Source: RGIG9608 sp045612365 (lineage in GTDB: Bacteria > Bacteroidota > Bacteroidia > Bacteroidales > Paludibacteraceae). From it: a DNA stretch of 64,000 bases. The stretch is from NCBI GenBank assembly GCA_045612365.1, contig JAZKYY010000019.1:50556-114555 (forward strand), given 5' to 3'. Shown one piece after another: positions 7,580-16,322 of the stretch. The position numbers and the translations under genes were made by a program. The notes beneath the pieces were generated by a model. It searched no databases, was not told the origin of the DNA, and was given only the letters and a program-made list of their open reading frames with translations. Position 1 is the stretch's first letter, and every line of letters begins with the position of its first letter.

Positions 7580-8995
7580 ATGGAATGTTTATTCTCAGAA
7601 TTACCTTATAAAGTTGCTGATATTTCGTTGGCCGATTTTGGCCGAAAGGAGTTAGTGTTGGCCGAAGGTGAAATGCCAGGTCTCATGGCTTTGCGCAAAA
7701 AGTATGGAAAAGAAAAACCTTTGACAGGGGCTCGCATTTCGGGTTCGTTGCACATGACAATACAAACTGCAATGTTGATAGAAACATTGGTGGAGTTGGG
7801 TGCTGAGGTGCGTTGGGCAAGTTGTAATATTTATTCCACACAAGATCATGCTGCTGCAGCTGTTGCAGCAAAAGGTGTGCCTGTGTTTGCTTGGAAAGGC
7901 GAATCGTTAGAGGAGTATTGGTGGTGTACGTTACAAGCCTTGACCTTCCCTGGCGGAAAAGGTCCAAATGTAATCGTTGACGATGGTGGCGATGCTACAC
8001 TGATGATTCATTTAGGATATGAAGCAGAAAAAAATCCTACAGTTTTGGATAAGGAAGTCCATGGAGAAGATGAAAAAGAGTTGTATGCCATTTTGAAAAA
8101 AGTGTTAAAAGCAGATTCTTCTTTTTTTGGCAGGATGGTGCCCGAGATTCGCGGAGTATCGGAGGAAACTACCACTGGTGTTCACAGATTGTATCAAATG
8201 ATGCAAGAAGGACGTTTGCTTTTCCCTGCTTTCAATGTCAATGATTCTGTAACGAAATCAAAATTTGACAATCTTTATGGATGTCGTGAGTCATTAGCTG
8301 ATGGTATCAAACGAGCAACCGATGTGATGATTGCAGGAAAGGTGGCTGTTGTTTGTGGATATGGCGATGTTGGTAAAGGTTGCGCTCATTCAATGCGTTC
8401 GTATGGCGCTCGTGTGATTGTTACGGAAATTGACCCAATATGTGCATTGCAAGCTGCAATGGAAGGCTTTGAAGTAAAAACCGTTGAAGATGCACTTGAT
8501 GAAGGGGATATTTACGTTACCACAACTGGAAATTGCGATATTATCCGAATTGAGCATATCGAAAAAATGCGCGATGGAGCAATCGTCTGCAATATCGGTC
8601 ATTTTGATAACGAAATTCAGGTGGAAAAATTGAAAAATTACGAAGGAATAGAATGTGTGAATATTAAACCACAAGTAGATAAATATACTTTCCCAGATGG
8701 ACATTCGATTTTGTTGCTTGCCGATGGTCGTTTGGTAAATTTGGGTTGTGCTACAGGTCATCCATCTTTTGTAATGAGTAATTCTTTTACAAATCAAACA
8801 TTGGCTCAAATAGAACTTTTTACAAATAAGTACGAAACAAATGTTTATTGTTTGCCTAAAAAGTTAGACGAAGAAGTTGCTCGTTTGCATTTGGAAAGAA
8901 TCGGCGTAAAACTTACAAAATTGACTCAAAAACAAGCAGATTATATCGGAGTTTCAATTGATGGACCTTATAAATCTGATATTTATAGATATTAA
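7580..8995 (+). CDS. ahcY: Adenosylhomocysteinase (S-adenosylhomocysteine hydrolase)
   Basis: From the ATG at 7580 the protein is 471 residues, normal for the family; a TTG 39 bp upstream would overlap the previous gene and add no homologous sequence. Diagnostic segments are S-C-N-I-Y-S-T-Q-D-H near residue 80, N-V-N-D-S-V-T-K-S-K-F-D-N near 230 (catalytic Lys), the NAD-binding G-Y-G-D-V-G-K-G near 270, and the C-terminal K-S-D-I-Y-R-Y. The enzyme splits S-adenosylhomocysteine into adenosine and homocysteine, completing the methyl cycle. The 38-40 residue insertion relative to mammalian enzymes is the usual bacterial form. Confidence 0.97.
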   Translation: MECLFSELPYKVADISLADFGRKELVLAEGEMPGLMALRKKYGKEKPLTGARISGSLHMTIQTAMLIETLVELGAEVRWASCNIYSTQDHAAAAVAAKGVPVFAWKGESLEEYWWCTLQALTFPGGKGPNVIVDDGGDATLMIHLGYEAEKNPTVLDKEVHGEDEKELYAILKKVLKADSSFFGRMVPEIRGVSEETTTGVHRLYQMMQEGRLLFPAFNVNDSVTKSKFDNLYGCRESLADGIKRATDVMIAGKVAVVCGYGDVGKGCAHSMRSYGARVIVTEIDPICALQAAMEGFEVKTVEDALDEGDIYVTTTGNCDIIRIEHIEKMRDGAIVCNIGHFDNEIQVEKLKNYEGIECVNIKPQVDKYTFPDGHSILLLADGRLVNLGCATGHPSFVMSNSFTNQTLAQIELFTNKYETNVYCLPKKLDEEVARLHLERIGVKLTKLTQKQADYIGVSIDGPYKSDIYRY

Positions 8996-8998
8996 GAA

Positions 8999-11446
8999 AT
9001 GAAGATAGAATTCAAGAAAATTCTTCCGTATTTGGTTGCAGTGGTAGTATTTGTTGTTATTGCTATTGCTTATTGCTCTCCTATCTTGGATGGAGAGGTG
9101 CTCAACTCAAGTGATGGTAAAGGTTGGGAAGGAACTGCTCAAGAGGCACGAGAGTACAAAGCACAAACAGGCGAAACTACTTGGTGGACCAATTCGCTTT
9201 TCTCTGGAATGCCTACGTATCAAATCACGGGTTCGATGCCTTCGGTTGGGTTTGTGAGTAAGGTATTGGTGCGAACATTGCATCTCGGATTTGTTGGAGT
9301 TCTTGGATTGATAATTGGTTATTTTATAGGTTTCTTTATTCTTCTGCGTTGTTTTGGAGTTGATAAGTGGCTTTCTATTATAGGGGCAATTGCTTTTGCT
9401 TTTTCGACCTATTTTTTGATTATTTTGGCGGCTGGCCATATGACAAAGGCGGATACCATAGGTCTAATAGTTCCAATAATAGGAGGTTTTTACCTAATTT
9501 TTCAGAAAAAATATTGGTTAGGATTTCCTATAACAGCCATTTATTCTACTGCGGGAATTTATTATCACCCGCAGATGTCGTACTATGTGTTTATGCTCAT
9601 TGGCGTTTTGGTTTTGCTAGAAGTTTATTTGCATGTAAAAGAAAAACGTTGGAAAGATTTGTGCATTGGGATCGGAGTTCTTCTAACAGCTTTGCTTTTG
9701 AGTGTAGGAACGCGTTATTCGTGGCTTAGTGCAAACCAAGAGTATTTGAGTGAAACGATGAGAGGCGGACATTCAGAACTCTCAGAAGAAACGGATGGTG
9801 GAGAAAAAAAAGGTTTGGACTTGGATTATGCTACTGCTTGGAGTTATGGAATTGATGAAACATTGACATTGCTGATTCCAAACTTTATGGGAGGATCGTC
9901 AAACCAAAATGTGGGGACTTCTTCGGAAGTTTATGATGCGTTGATAGCAAACGGGGTGCCTCGAAGAAGTGCAGAAAGTTTTTGTCAGTCATTGCCAACT
10001 TATTGGGGAAGTCAGCCGTTTACATCGGGTCCTGTTTATGTGGGAGCAATTGTTTGTTTTCTTTTTGTATTAGGTCTTATTATTGTACAAAGTCCGTACA
10101 AATGGGCGTTACTTTTTGCAACAATATGTTCGGTTCTTTTAGCATGGGGACATAATTTTATGTGGTTGACGGAATTATTTTTCCGTTATTTTCCTATGTA
10201 CAATAAGTTTCGTGCAGTTTCATCGATTTTGGTTGTTGCAGAAATAACCATGCCGCTATTGGCATTTCTTGCGTTGCAAGAAATTATCAATGGAAAAATA
10301 TCCAAAGAACAAATCACAAAAGGCATTTATTGGTCGGCAGGAATAACAGCATCTATATGTTTTTTTGTGGCAGTTTTTGGTGGTGCTATTTGGGATTTTT
10401 CTTCTCCAAACGACTCTCAAATCTTTGCTCAACTACCTAAATGGCTTTCTACTGCAATAATAGATGAGCGACGTTCAATGCTCTCTTCTGATGCGTGGAG
10501 GTCTTTTGTTTTTATCGTGTTATCGGCAATTTTGGTTTGGTTTTGGGTAAACAAGAATCTGAAATTTCATTATTTTATTCCTATTCTTGGAGTATTGATT
10601 TTGGCAGATATGGTTCCGGTGAATCGACGTTTTTTCAACGATGAGAATTTTGTTTCGGAGAAAAACGATAGGAATTATTTTGCTATTCAACCTTACGAGC
10701 AACAAATTTTGAATGATAAGGATCCTCACTTTAGGGTGATTAATTTGACTGCAAATACTTTTAATGATGCCCGAACTTCTTATCGTTTGAAATCGGTGGG
10801 AGGATACCATGCAGTTAAATTAAGACGTTATCAAGATTTGATAGAAAACCATCTTTCGCAATTCAACTTCAATGTGCTGAATATGTTGAATACCAAGTAT
10901 TTTATTGTGAAAAACGCTGAAGGAAAACCTGAAGTACAATATAATTCTGATGCAATGGGAAATGCGTGGTTTGTCGATTCTCTTGTGGTGGTGGATTCTC
11001 CAAAAGAAGAAAGCGATGCTTTGTATGATATTGATGTGAAAACAACAGCTGTTTTGGATAAAAAGTTCGATTCTTTTGTGCAAAAACATGTTGCAGAAAT
11101 AGATTCTTCTGCGTCAATTTCTTTGACAAAATATGCTCCAAACGAATTGGTATATGAAGCAAATACGGCTGTAATGAAAACGGCAGTTTTCTCTGAAATC
11201 TATTATCCTTATGGATGGAAGGCTTACATCGACGATGTTTCACAGGAGCATTTTCGTGTAAATTATGTTCTTAGAGCAATTAATGTCCCTGCAGGAAAAC
11301 ATATAATACGATTTGAGTTTAAACCAGATTCTATTTATAAAAAAGATGGCGTTTCGGTTGCATTTTTAGTGTTGCTTGGTCTGTTGTGTGTGGGAAGCGT
11401 AGGTGGGCATTTTTATGCTAGTCGAAAAAGAACGGATGCAAATTAG
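8999..11446 (+). CDS. YfhO-like polytopic membrane protein (putative GT-C glycosyltransferase)
   Basis: The 815-residue protein has a first membrane helix at about 7-27, many further hydrophobic helices to about residue 560, a soluble extracytoplasmic domain of about 200 residues, and a last helix close to the C-terminus. This matches YfhO/DUF6080-like GT-C proteins. YfhO is known in Firmicutes for adding sugars to teichoic acids using lipid-linked donors; the acceptor here is unknown. The start lies 3 bp after ahcY, and the downstream GNAT-like gene begins inside its last codons, so it seems to be in an operon with that gene and a glycosyltransferase. Confidence 0.75.
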   Translation: MKIEFKKILPYLVAVVVFVVIAIAYCSPILDGEVLNSSDGKGWEGTAQEAREYKAQTGETTWWTNSLFSGMPTYQITGSMPSVGFVSKVLVRTLHLGFVGVLGLIIGYFIGFFILLRCFGVDKWLSIIGAIAFAFSTYFLIILAAGHMTKADTIGLIVPIIGGFYLIFQKKYWLGFPITAIYSTAGIYYHPQMSYYVFMLIGVLVLLEVYLHVKEKRWKDLCIGIGVLLTALLLSVGTRYSWLSANQEYLSETMRGGHSELSEETDGGEKKGLDLDYATAWSYGIDETLTLLIPNFMGGSSNQNVGTSSEVYDALIANGVPRRSAESFCQSLPTYWGSQPFTSGPVYVGAIVCFLFVLGLIIVQSPYKWALLFATICSVLLAWGHNFMWLTELFFRYFPMYNKFRAVSSILVVAEITMPLLAFLALQEIINGKISKEQITKGIYWSAGITASICFFVAVFGGAIWDFSSPNDSQIFAQLPKWLSTAIIDERRSMLSSDAWRSFVFIVLSAILVWFWVNKNLKFHYFIPILGVLILADMVPVNRRFFNDENFVSEKNDRNYFAIQPYEQQILNDKDPHFRVINLTANTFNDARTSYRLKSVGGYHAVKLRRYQDLIENHLSQFNFNVLNMLNTKYFIVKNAEGKPEVQYNSDAMGNAWFVDSLVVVDSPKEESDALYDIDVKTTAVLDKKFDSFVQKHVAEIDSSASISLTKYAPNELVYEANTAVMKTAVFSEIYYPYGWKAYIDDVSQEHFRVNYVLRAINVPAGKHIIRFEFKPDSIYKKDGVSVAFLVLLGLLCVGSVGGHFYASRKRTDAN

Positions 11447-12263
11447 GCGGCTAAAACATCATGAGATTGATTTTGAGCGTTGGGATTTAACGATTACCAA
11501 TGCGCGGAATACATTGCCTTACGCATATTCTACTTTTTTAAACACAGTTTCTCCTTCTTGGGAGGCATTGGTTACAGATGATTACAATTTTCTAATGCCG
11601 TTGCCTATAAAGAAATTTTTCTTTGTAAAGTATGTTGCACAACCACCTTTTTGTCAGCAATTAGGCATTTTTTCAGAGGATGATATTGAACAAGAAATCT
11701 TAAAAAAGTTTTTGGATAAGGTTCCATATCCAATACTTTCGTATAATTTTAATGAATGGATCTTTGTGAATGATGCACGAAAAAATCCCAATTATGTGTT
11801 GGATTTGTCGCATTCAAAAGAAGAATTGTTTAATCGTTTTTCAAAAAATACTTGGCGAAATATTGCTAAAGCAAAGAAATGTAATTTGACATTTGATGCT
11901 GAACTTTCCAATAAAGACTTTTTTGATTTTTTTAGGAAAAATGACAATAAAATAGGTTTGCGATTTGAGAAGCAAATGTCTGTTTTTAGAGGAAGGTGTT
12001 ACGGCGTTAGAAATTCTTGGGGCAAACTAGTCGCTGCGGTTTTTTGTTTGCAGACGAAAGATAGATTGATTTATCTGGCTCCAGTTTCTAGCGAAGAAGG
12101 AAAGAATTCGTCGGCAATGTTTTTGCTTGTTTATCGTTTGATTGACATGTATTCGGACATCATATTAGATTTTGAAGGGTCAAGAATTGAAGGGATAGCT
12201 CGTTTTTACAAAGGTTTTGGAGCAGAGCAAAGAACTTATTATACGATTGGTTATGCTAAATAA
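11436..12263 (+). CDS. GNAT/FemAB-like acyltransferase family protein
   Basis: The ATG at 11436 gives 275 residues; ATG or GTG starts further upstream would lie deeper inside the YfhO-like gene. The protein has the fold signs of a Bacteroidetes GNAT/FemAB-like family: Y-A-Y-S-T-F-L near residue 30, the conserved K-N-T-W-R-N-I-A-K-A near 140, and a C-terminal D-F-E-G-S-x-I-x-G-I-A-R-F-Y-K-G-F-G-A motif, which is the most recognisable part. The likely role is acyl or aminoacyl transfer to a surface molecule, by inference from its neighbours. It overlaps the previous gene by 11 bp and the next by 11 bp, so the three genes are tightly coupled. Confidence 0.7.
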   Translation: MQIRRLKHHEIDFERWDLTITNARNTLPYAYSTFLNTVSPSWEALVTDDYNFLMPLPIKKFFFVKYVAQPPFCQQLGIFSEDDIEQEILKKFLDKVPYPILSYNFNEWIFVNDARKNPNYVLDLSHSKEELFNRFSKNTWRNIAKAKKCNLTFDAELSNKDFFDFFRKNDNKIGLRFEKQMSVFRGRCYGVRNSWGKLVAAVFCLQTKDRLIYLAPVSSEEGKNSSAMFLLVYRLIDMYSDIILDFEGSRIEGIARFYKGFGAEQRTYYTIGYAK

Positions 12264-13404
12264 AGTGCTTTTTTTATCGGCTTGGTATCCTCATCGTTAT
12301 GATGCGATGTCGGGGCTCTTTGTTCGTAAGCATGCCGAAGCAGTTGCTCGTCATATCGATGTTTGTGTGCTATTTCTATATGCTGATGATAAGGCGAAGA
12401 ATTTTGATATAGTGCAACAAAAGTCAGGAGAAATAACGGAGATTTACGTTTATTTTCCTTTTTCTAAAAATAAATATTTGCGTACTTTTTCTAAGGCAAT
12501 AAACTATTTTCGAGCATTTTGTAAAGGTTATGGTTATGTGCAGAAAAATTTTGGACGCCCAGATGTTTGTCATGCAAATGTGTTGACGCGTAGTGTTTTT
12601 CTTGCTTTCCTTTTAAATAAGATCAAGAGAATCCCTTATGTGGTTTCTGAACATTGGAGTAGGTATCTTTCTGAGAACTATTCTTATAGAGGTTGTTTTA
12701 GAAAGATTGTTACAAAACTCGTTTTGAAGAATGCAAAATGCGTAATGCCTGTTTCCGCTTTGCTTAAAGATGCCATGCAGAGTTGTGGTTTGGAGCATCA
12801 TAATTATAGAGTTGTGCATAATGTGGTGGACGATTTTTTCTATAATTCAATTCCAAAAGAACCACGAGAAAAGAAAAGAATTCTTCATATTTCTTGCTTT
12901 GATGAGAAAGCAAAAAATGTTTGTGGAATACTGAGAACAATAAAGAAACTAGCTGAGAAACGAAGTGATTTTGAGTTGGTTCTTGTAGGTGATGGGGTGG
13001 ATTTTGACTACGTAAAAAAATATGCTGCAAAACTCAATTTGTCTCAAGAAGTAGTCAAATTTGTGGGAGAACAGACTCCTCTGCAGGTTCATCAGTGGTT
13101 GTGTCAGAGCGATTTTTTACTTATGTTTTCCAATTACGAAACATCAGGAGTGATTTTTTCGGAAGCTTTTGCTTGTGCTAAACCGATAGTTTCTACTCCA
13201 GTGGGAATTGTTGCAGAGATGGATGAAAAGCAAGGGCGACTAGTTCCTATAGGAGATGAAGAAAAACTATTTCTTGAAGCGGATTTTATGCTTGATAATT
13301 TCCAAAATTTTAATAAACATTTACTCCGAGCAAAGGCCTCTAAATTTACCTATTCATCAGTTGCTGACGAATTGATAAGAATCTACAATGAGGCAATTCA
13401 GTAG
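12253..13404 (+). CDS. Glycosyltransferase family 4
   Basis: The start at ATG 12253 gives 383 residues. The N-terminal domain begins F-L-S-A-W-Y-P-H-R-Y-D-A-x-S-G-L-F-V-R-K-H, typical of GT4 enzymes with a GT-B fold. The C-terminal donor domain has L-V-G-D-G near 250, the F-V-G-E-Q-T segment and the E-T-S-G-V-I-F-S-E-A-F-A-C-A-K-P region holding the E-x7-E donor-binding motif. It transfers a nucleotide-activated sugar to an unknown acceptor, probably a surface glycan or glycolipid. It ends the YfhO-GNAT-GT4 operon. Confidence 0.9.
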   Translation: MLNKVLFLSAWYPHRYDAMSGLFVRKHAEAVARHIDVCVLFLYADDKAKNFDIVQQKSGEITEIYVYFPFSKNKYLRTFSKAINYFRAFCKGYGYVQKNFGRPDVCHANVLTRSVFLAFLLNKIKRIPYVVSEHWSRYLSENYSYRGCFRKIVTKLVLKNAKCVMPVSALLKDAMQSCGLEHHNYRVVHNVVDDFFYNSIPKEPREKKRILHISCFDEKAKNVCGILRTIKKLAEKRSDFELVLVGDGVDFDYVKKYAAKLNLSQEVVKFVGEQTPLQVHQWLCQSDFLLMFSNYETSGVIFSEAFACAKPIVSTPVGIVAEMDEKQGRLVPIGDEEKLFLEADFMLDNFQNFNKHLLRAKASKFTYSSVADELIRIYNEAIQ

Positions 13405-13421
13405 TTTTTTAGTTTTTTTTC

Positions 13422-13452
13422 TTTGTGGGGAAATCTATTATAATTACTTTTG
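13422..13452 (+). promoter_or_regulatory. Bacteroidetes-type promoter for rsmA-corA-xerD
   Basis: TTTG at 13422-13425 and TACTTTTG at 13445-13452 have a 19-nt spacer, about 75 bp before the rsmA ATG. It sits in the only intergenic gap (122 bp) between the glycan cluster and rsmA. Confidence 0.6.
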
Positions 13453-13526
13453 CGTGGTTGTTGGGGAAAAACAAACTTTGTTGAACTAATTTTTTTTTGA
13501 AATGGACGATCCGGCTGGTAAGCGAT

Positions 13527-14300
13527 ATGAAGAAAGTAAGAGCCAAAAAGTATCTTGGGCAGCATTTCTTGTTGGATTTGTCTATCGCTCAACGAATTGC
13601 TTCAAGTCTTGAATTTGAAAGCAAAATGCCTGTTCTCGAAGTCGGACCGGGAATGGGAGTTCTCACACAGTTTTTATTGCAAAATCAAAACATTGAACTC
13701 ACTGCCGTTGAGCTGGATTCGGAATCGGTAGAATATCTTGCGCAAGAGTTCCCTTCACTAAAGGTTCTCGAAGCCGATTTCTTGAAATTAGATCTCAAAA
13801 CACTTTTTCCTGATAAATTTTGTATCATAGGTAATTATCCTTATAATATTTCGAGTCAGATTTTTTTCAAACTTTTGGATTACAAGGATAGCGTACCTTT
13901 TCTTTCGGGTATGATTCAAAAAGAGGTTGCAGAGCGCATTGCTGCAAAACCAGGAAGCAAAACCTATGGAATCTTGAGTGTACTATTACAAGCATATTTC
14001 AATGTAGAATATCTGTTTACGGTTTCGGAACATGTGTTTGACCCTCCACCGAAGGTCAAATCGGCTGTTGTTCGCCTTACTCGCAACGATGTTGAGAAGA
14101 TTTCGTGTGACGAGAAACTGTTCAAAACAGTGGTGAAAACAGCCTTCAATCAACGTAGAAAAACGTTGCGAAATTCTCTTCGCTCGTTGCTCGGAGAAAA
14201 TAAAAATTTAATGTCGGAAAAAATTTTTGATGCGAGACCAGAGCAATTAAGTGTTGAAGAATTTGTTCAGTTAACTAATTTAATAGCTCCTTTGTGGTAA
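13527..14300 (+). CDS. rsmA: 16S rRNA (adenine1518-N6/adenine1519-N6)-dimethyltransferase
   Basis: The start at 13527 gives 257 residues beginning K-K-V-R-A-K-K-Y-L-G-Q-H-F-L, the conserved KsgA/RsmA N-terminus. The SAM-binding motif V-G-P-G-M-G is near residue 40, and the catalytic N-Y-P-Y-N-I motif (N-L/I-P-Y type) near 110. The C-terminal segment with F-N-Q-R-R-K-T-L-R-N-S-L is also diagnostic. It dimethylates two adenines near the 3' end of 16S rRNA late in 30S assembly. It is first in an operon with corA and xerD. Confidence 0.97.
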   Translation: MKKVRAKKYLGQHFLLDLSIAQRIASSLEFESKMPVLEVGPGMGVLTQFLLQNQNIELTAVELDSESVEYLAQEFPSLKVLEADFLKLDLKTLFPDKFCIIGNYPYNISSQIFFKLLDYKDSVPFLSGMIQKEVAERIAAKPGSKTYGILSVLLQAYFNVEYLFTVSEHVFDPPPKVKSAVVRLTRNDVEKISCDEKLFKTVVKTAFNQRRKTLRNSLRSLLGENKNLMSEKIFDARPEQLSVEEFVQLTNLIAPLW

Positions 14301-14325
14301 AAATAGCTTAAAAAAACAGATTATT

Positions 14326-15273
14326 ATGTCAGAATTCAGATTGTTCTATAAAGAAAATGGTCGATTGAAAATTTCCAAAGATATTCATATTCTTCAAGAA
14401 ATTGACAAAGAGAATATGATTTGGATCGACCTCAACGATGTGGAAGTTGAAGTAGAAAGTGAATTGGAACAATTTCTTAAAATCTATATCCAAGAAGAGG
14501 AAGAGATGGAAGAAATTGAGATTAGTTCTCGTTACATACAGACCGAAGATAGCATAGTGGCCAATTCTCATTTTTTGCAAGAAAATTATTCGGATGAGGC
14601 GGTTTCTTTTATTGTCAAAAATGGAATTCTGGTTTCGGTTCGCGATGCAGAGTTGAAGTCCTTCAACGATACGTTGAGAAAAATTTTTGCTAACCCTAAA
14701 AATTTTCCAACAGGTTATCATGTTATGGTGGCGCTTTTTGAAACTCGTGTGGAATACGATGCCGACATGATTGAATATGTTACTGACGAAATTACTAAGT
14801 TGAGTAAGAAAATGAATACCGATGAAGATCCAGACGAGGATATCTTGTTGGAGATTAAGAACTTACAAGAAAAGGTGATGATCATTCGTCAGAACATTAT
14901 TGATAAACAACGTGTGGTGTCGAATATGATAAAATGCGAGTTGATTCCCGATGAATTGCGTTCTAGGTTGTCAGTGATTATAAAAGACGTTAATTCGTTG
15001 TTTGAATACACTCGTTTTGGTTTTGACCGTTTGGATTATTTGCAAGATACTTTTCTTGGTTTGGTTAATATCGAACAAAATAAAACAATCAAAATATTCA
15101 CCGTTGTTTCTATTATCTTTATGCCGCCGACACTTATTGCCAGCATGTACGGAATGAACTTTAAGTTTATGCCTGAACTGGAATGGAAATATGGTTATTT
15201 GTTTGCATTGTCATTGATGGTGGTATTTTCGGGGACATTACTTTGGGTTTTCAAAAAGAAAAAGTGGCTGTAG
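14326..15273 (+). CDS. corA: CorA family Mg2+/Co2+ transporter
   Basis: This 315-residue protein has a long soluble N-terminal domain rich in acidic residues and helices, then two C-terminal membrane helices. The first helix ends with the diagnostic Y-G-M-N motif and F-M-P-E-L loop, and a basic tail K-K-K-K-W-L follows the second. CorA pentamers form the main bacterial magnesium channel in the cytoplasmic membrane. The gene sits 25 bp after rsmA and 5 bp before the probable xerD start. Confidence 0.95.
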   Translation: MSEFRLFYKENGRLKISKDIHILQEIDKENMIWIDLNDVEVEVESELEQFLKIYIQEEEEMEEIEISSRYIQTEDSIVANSHFLQENYSDEAVSFIVKNGILVSVRDAELKSFNDTLRKIFANPKNFPTGYHVMVALFETRVEYDADMIEYVTDEITKLSKKMNTDEDPDEDILLEIKNLQEKVMIIRQNIIDKQRVVSNMIKCELIPDELRSRLSVIIKDVNSLFEYTRFGFDRLDYLQDTFLGLVNIEQNKTIKIFTVVSIIFMPPTLIASMYGMNFKFMPELEWKYGYLFALSLMVVFSGTLLWVFKKKKWL

Positions 15274-15278
15274 AAAGT

Positions 15279-16172
15279 GTGAAAATAGAGCTTATTTTAA
15301 AAAAATATTACGCCTATTTATTGCTCGAGAAGTCGCTTTCAAAGAACACTGTAGATGCCTATAAAAGAGATTTGAATACTCTTTTGAAACATCTTGAACA
15401 ACTTAAAATTGATGTGTTGGATGTGAGAAAAGGGCATTTGTCTGATTTCTTAGTAGAACTTAGTCATGTCGGCATTCATCCTCGTACCCAAGCGCGTATG
15501 ATATCAGGGATAAAGTCATTTTATCGGTTTCTAGTTTATGACAAGTGTATTGAAAATAATCCAGCCGATTTATTGGAGTCTCCAAAAATTGGTTTTCGTT
15601 TGCCAGAGGTGCTTTCAGTTGATGAAATAAATCGAATAGTAGGTGCAGTTGATTTGTCAAAACCTGAAGGACAGAGAAATAAAACTATTATAGAAGTGTT
15701 GTATGGTTCTGGTTTGAGAGTTTCTGAATTGGTAAATCTGAAGCTTTCAAATATTTTTTTTGATGAACGTTTTATGAAGGTAGAAGGGAAGGGTAATAAG
15801 CAGCGTTTAGTGCCTCTTTCTGACGAAAGTTTGAAGCAAATGCAGTTCTGGTTCCTTGATAGAAATTTGTTGAAGATTCAACCAGGGAACGAAGATTTTC
15901 TTTTTTTGAATAGACGAGGGACAAAACTCACCCGTGCAATGATTTTTGATATTGTAAAGAAAATGGCACTATCGGCTGGTATCAAGAAGAATGTTAGTCC
16001 TCATACTTTTCGTCATTCATTTGCCACTCACATGTTAGAGGGTGGTGCCAATTTGCGTGCAATTCAGCAACTGCTTGGCCACGAGAGTATTATGACAACG
16101 GAGATTTATACTCATATCGATGTTCAATTTCTCCGTGAAGAAATTTTAACGAAGCATCCGCGCAATAAATGA
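15279..16172 (+). CDS. xerD: Site-specific tyrosine recombinase XerD
   Basis: A GTG at 15279, just after the corA stop, gives 297 residues, the normal XerC/XerD length; starts further upstream lie inside corA. All catalytic residues are present: Arg147 (G-S-G-L-R-V-S-E-L), Lys171 (G-K-G-N-K-Q-R), His242 and Arg245 (H-T-F-R-H-S-F-A-T-H), His268 (L-L-G-H) and Tyr277 (Y-T-H). The N-terminal SAM-like core-binding domain covers about 1-90. It resolves chromosome dimers at dif together with a partner. No second recombinase or integron/transposon feature is nearby, so a housekeeping Xer role is most likely; XerC versus XerD is a guess. Confidence 0.88.
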   Translation: MKIELILKKYYAYLLLEKSLSKNTVDAYKRDLNTLLKHLEQLKIDVLDVRKGHLSDFLVELSHVGIHPRTQARMISGIKSFYRFLVYDKCIENNPADLLESPKIGFRLPEVLSVDEINRIVGAVDLSKPEGQRNKTIIEVLYGSGLRVSELVNLKLSNIFFDERFMKVEGKGNKQRLVPLSDESLKQMQFWFLDRNLLKIQPGNEDFLFLNRRGTKLTRAMIFDIVKKMALSAGIKKNVSPHTFRHSFATHMLEGGANLRAIQQLLGHESIMTTEIYTHIDVQFLREEILTKHPRNK

Positions 16173-16253
16173 TTTTCAGTTATTGAAAAATAACACTAAA
16201 AGGTGCTTATAAAAAACAAAATGAAATTCCTTTGCTTTTTCTTCAAAAAAAAT

Positions 16254-16285
16254 GTTGCTAAAATGTGGCAAAAAATGTAATTTTG
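16254..16285 (+). promoter_or_regulatory. Bacteroidetes-type promoter for serC-serA
   Basis: TTG at 16255-16257 and TAATTTTG at 16278-16285 have a 20-nt spacer, about 37 bp before the serC ATG, in the 150-bp gap after xerD. The rest of the gap is A/T-rich and shows nothing else. Confidence 0.55.
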
Positions 16286-16322
16286 TCGCCTTAAATAAAA
16301 GGATATTAAAGTTATTTGAATA

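Noticed and set aside
13502..13612. Short open frame starting ATGGACGATCCGG just before rsmA
   Set aside because: It overlaps the conserved RsmA N-terminus in another frame and its product has no homology; the ATG at 13527 gives the family-conserved start.
15183..15278. Upstream extension of xerD inside corA
   Set aside because: The 32 extra residues mirror corA in another frame, with no homology; XerD normal length fits a GTG start at 15279.
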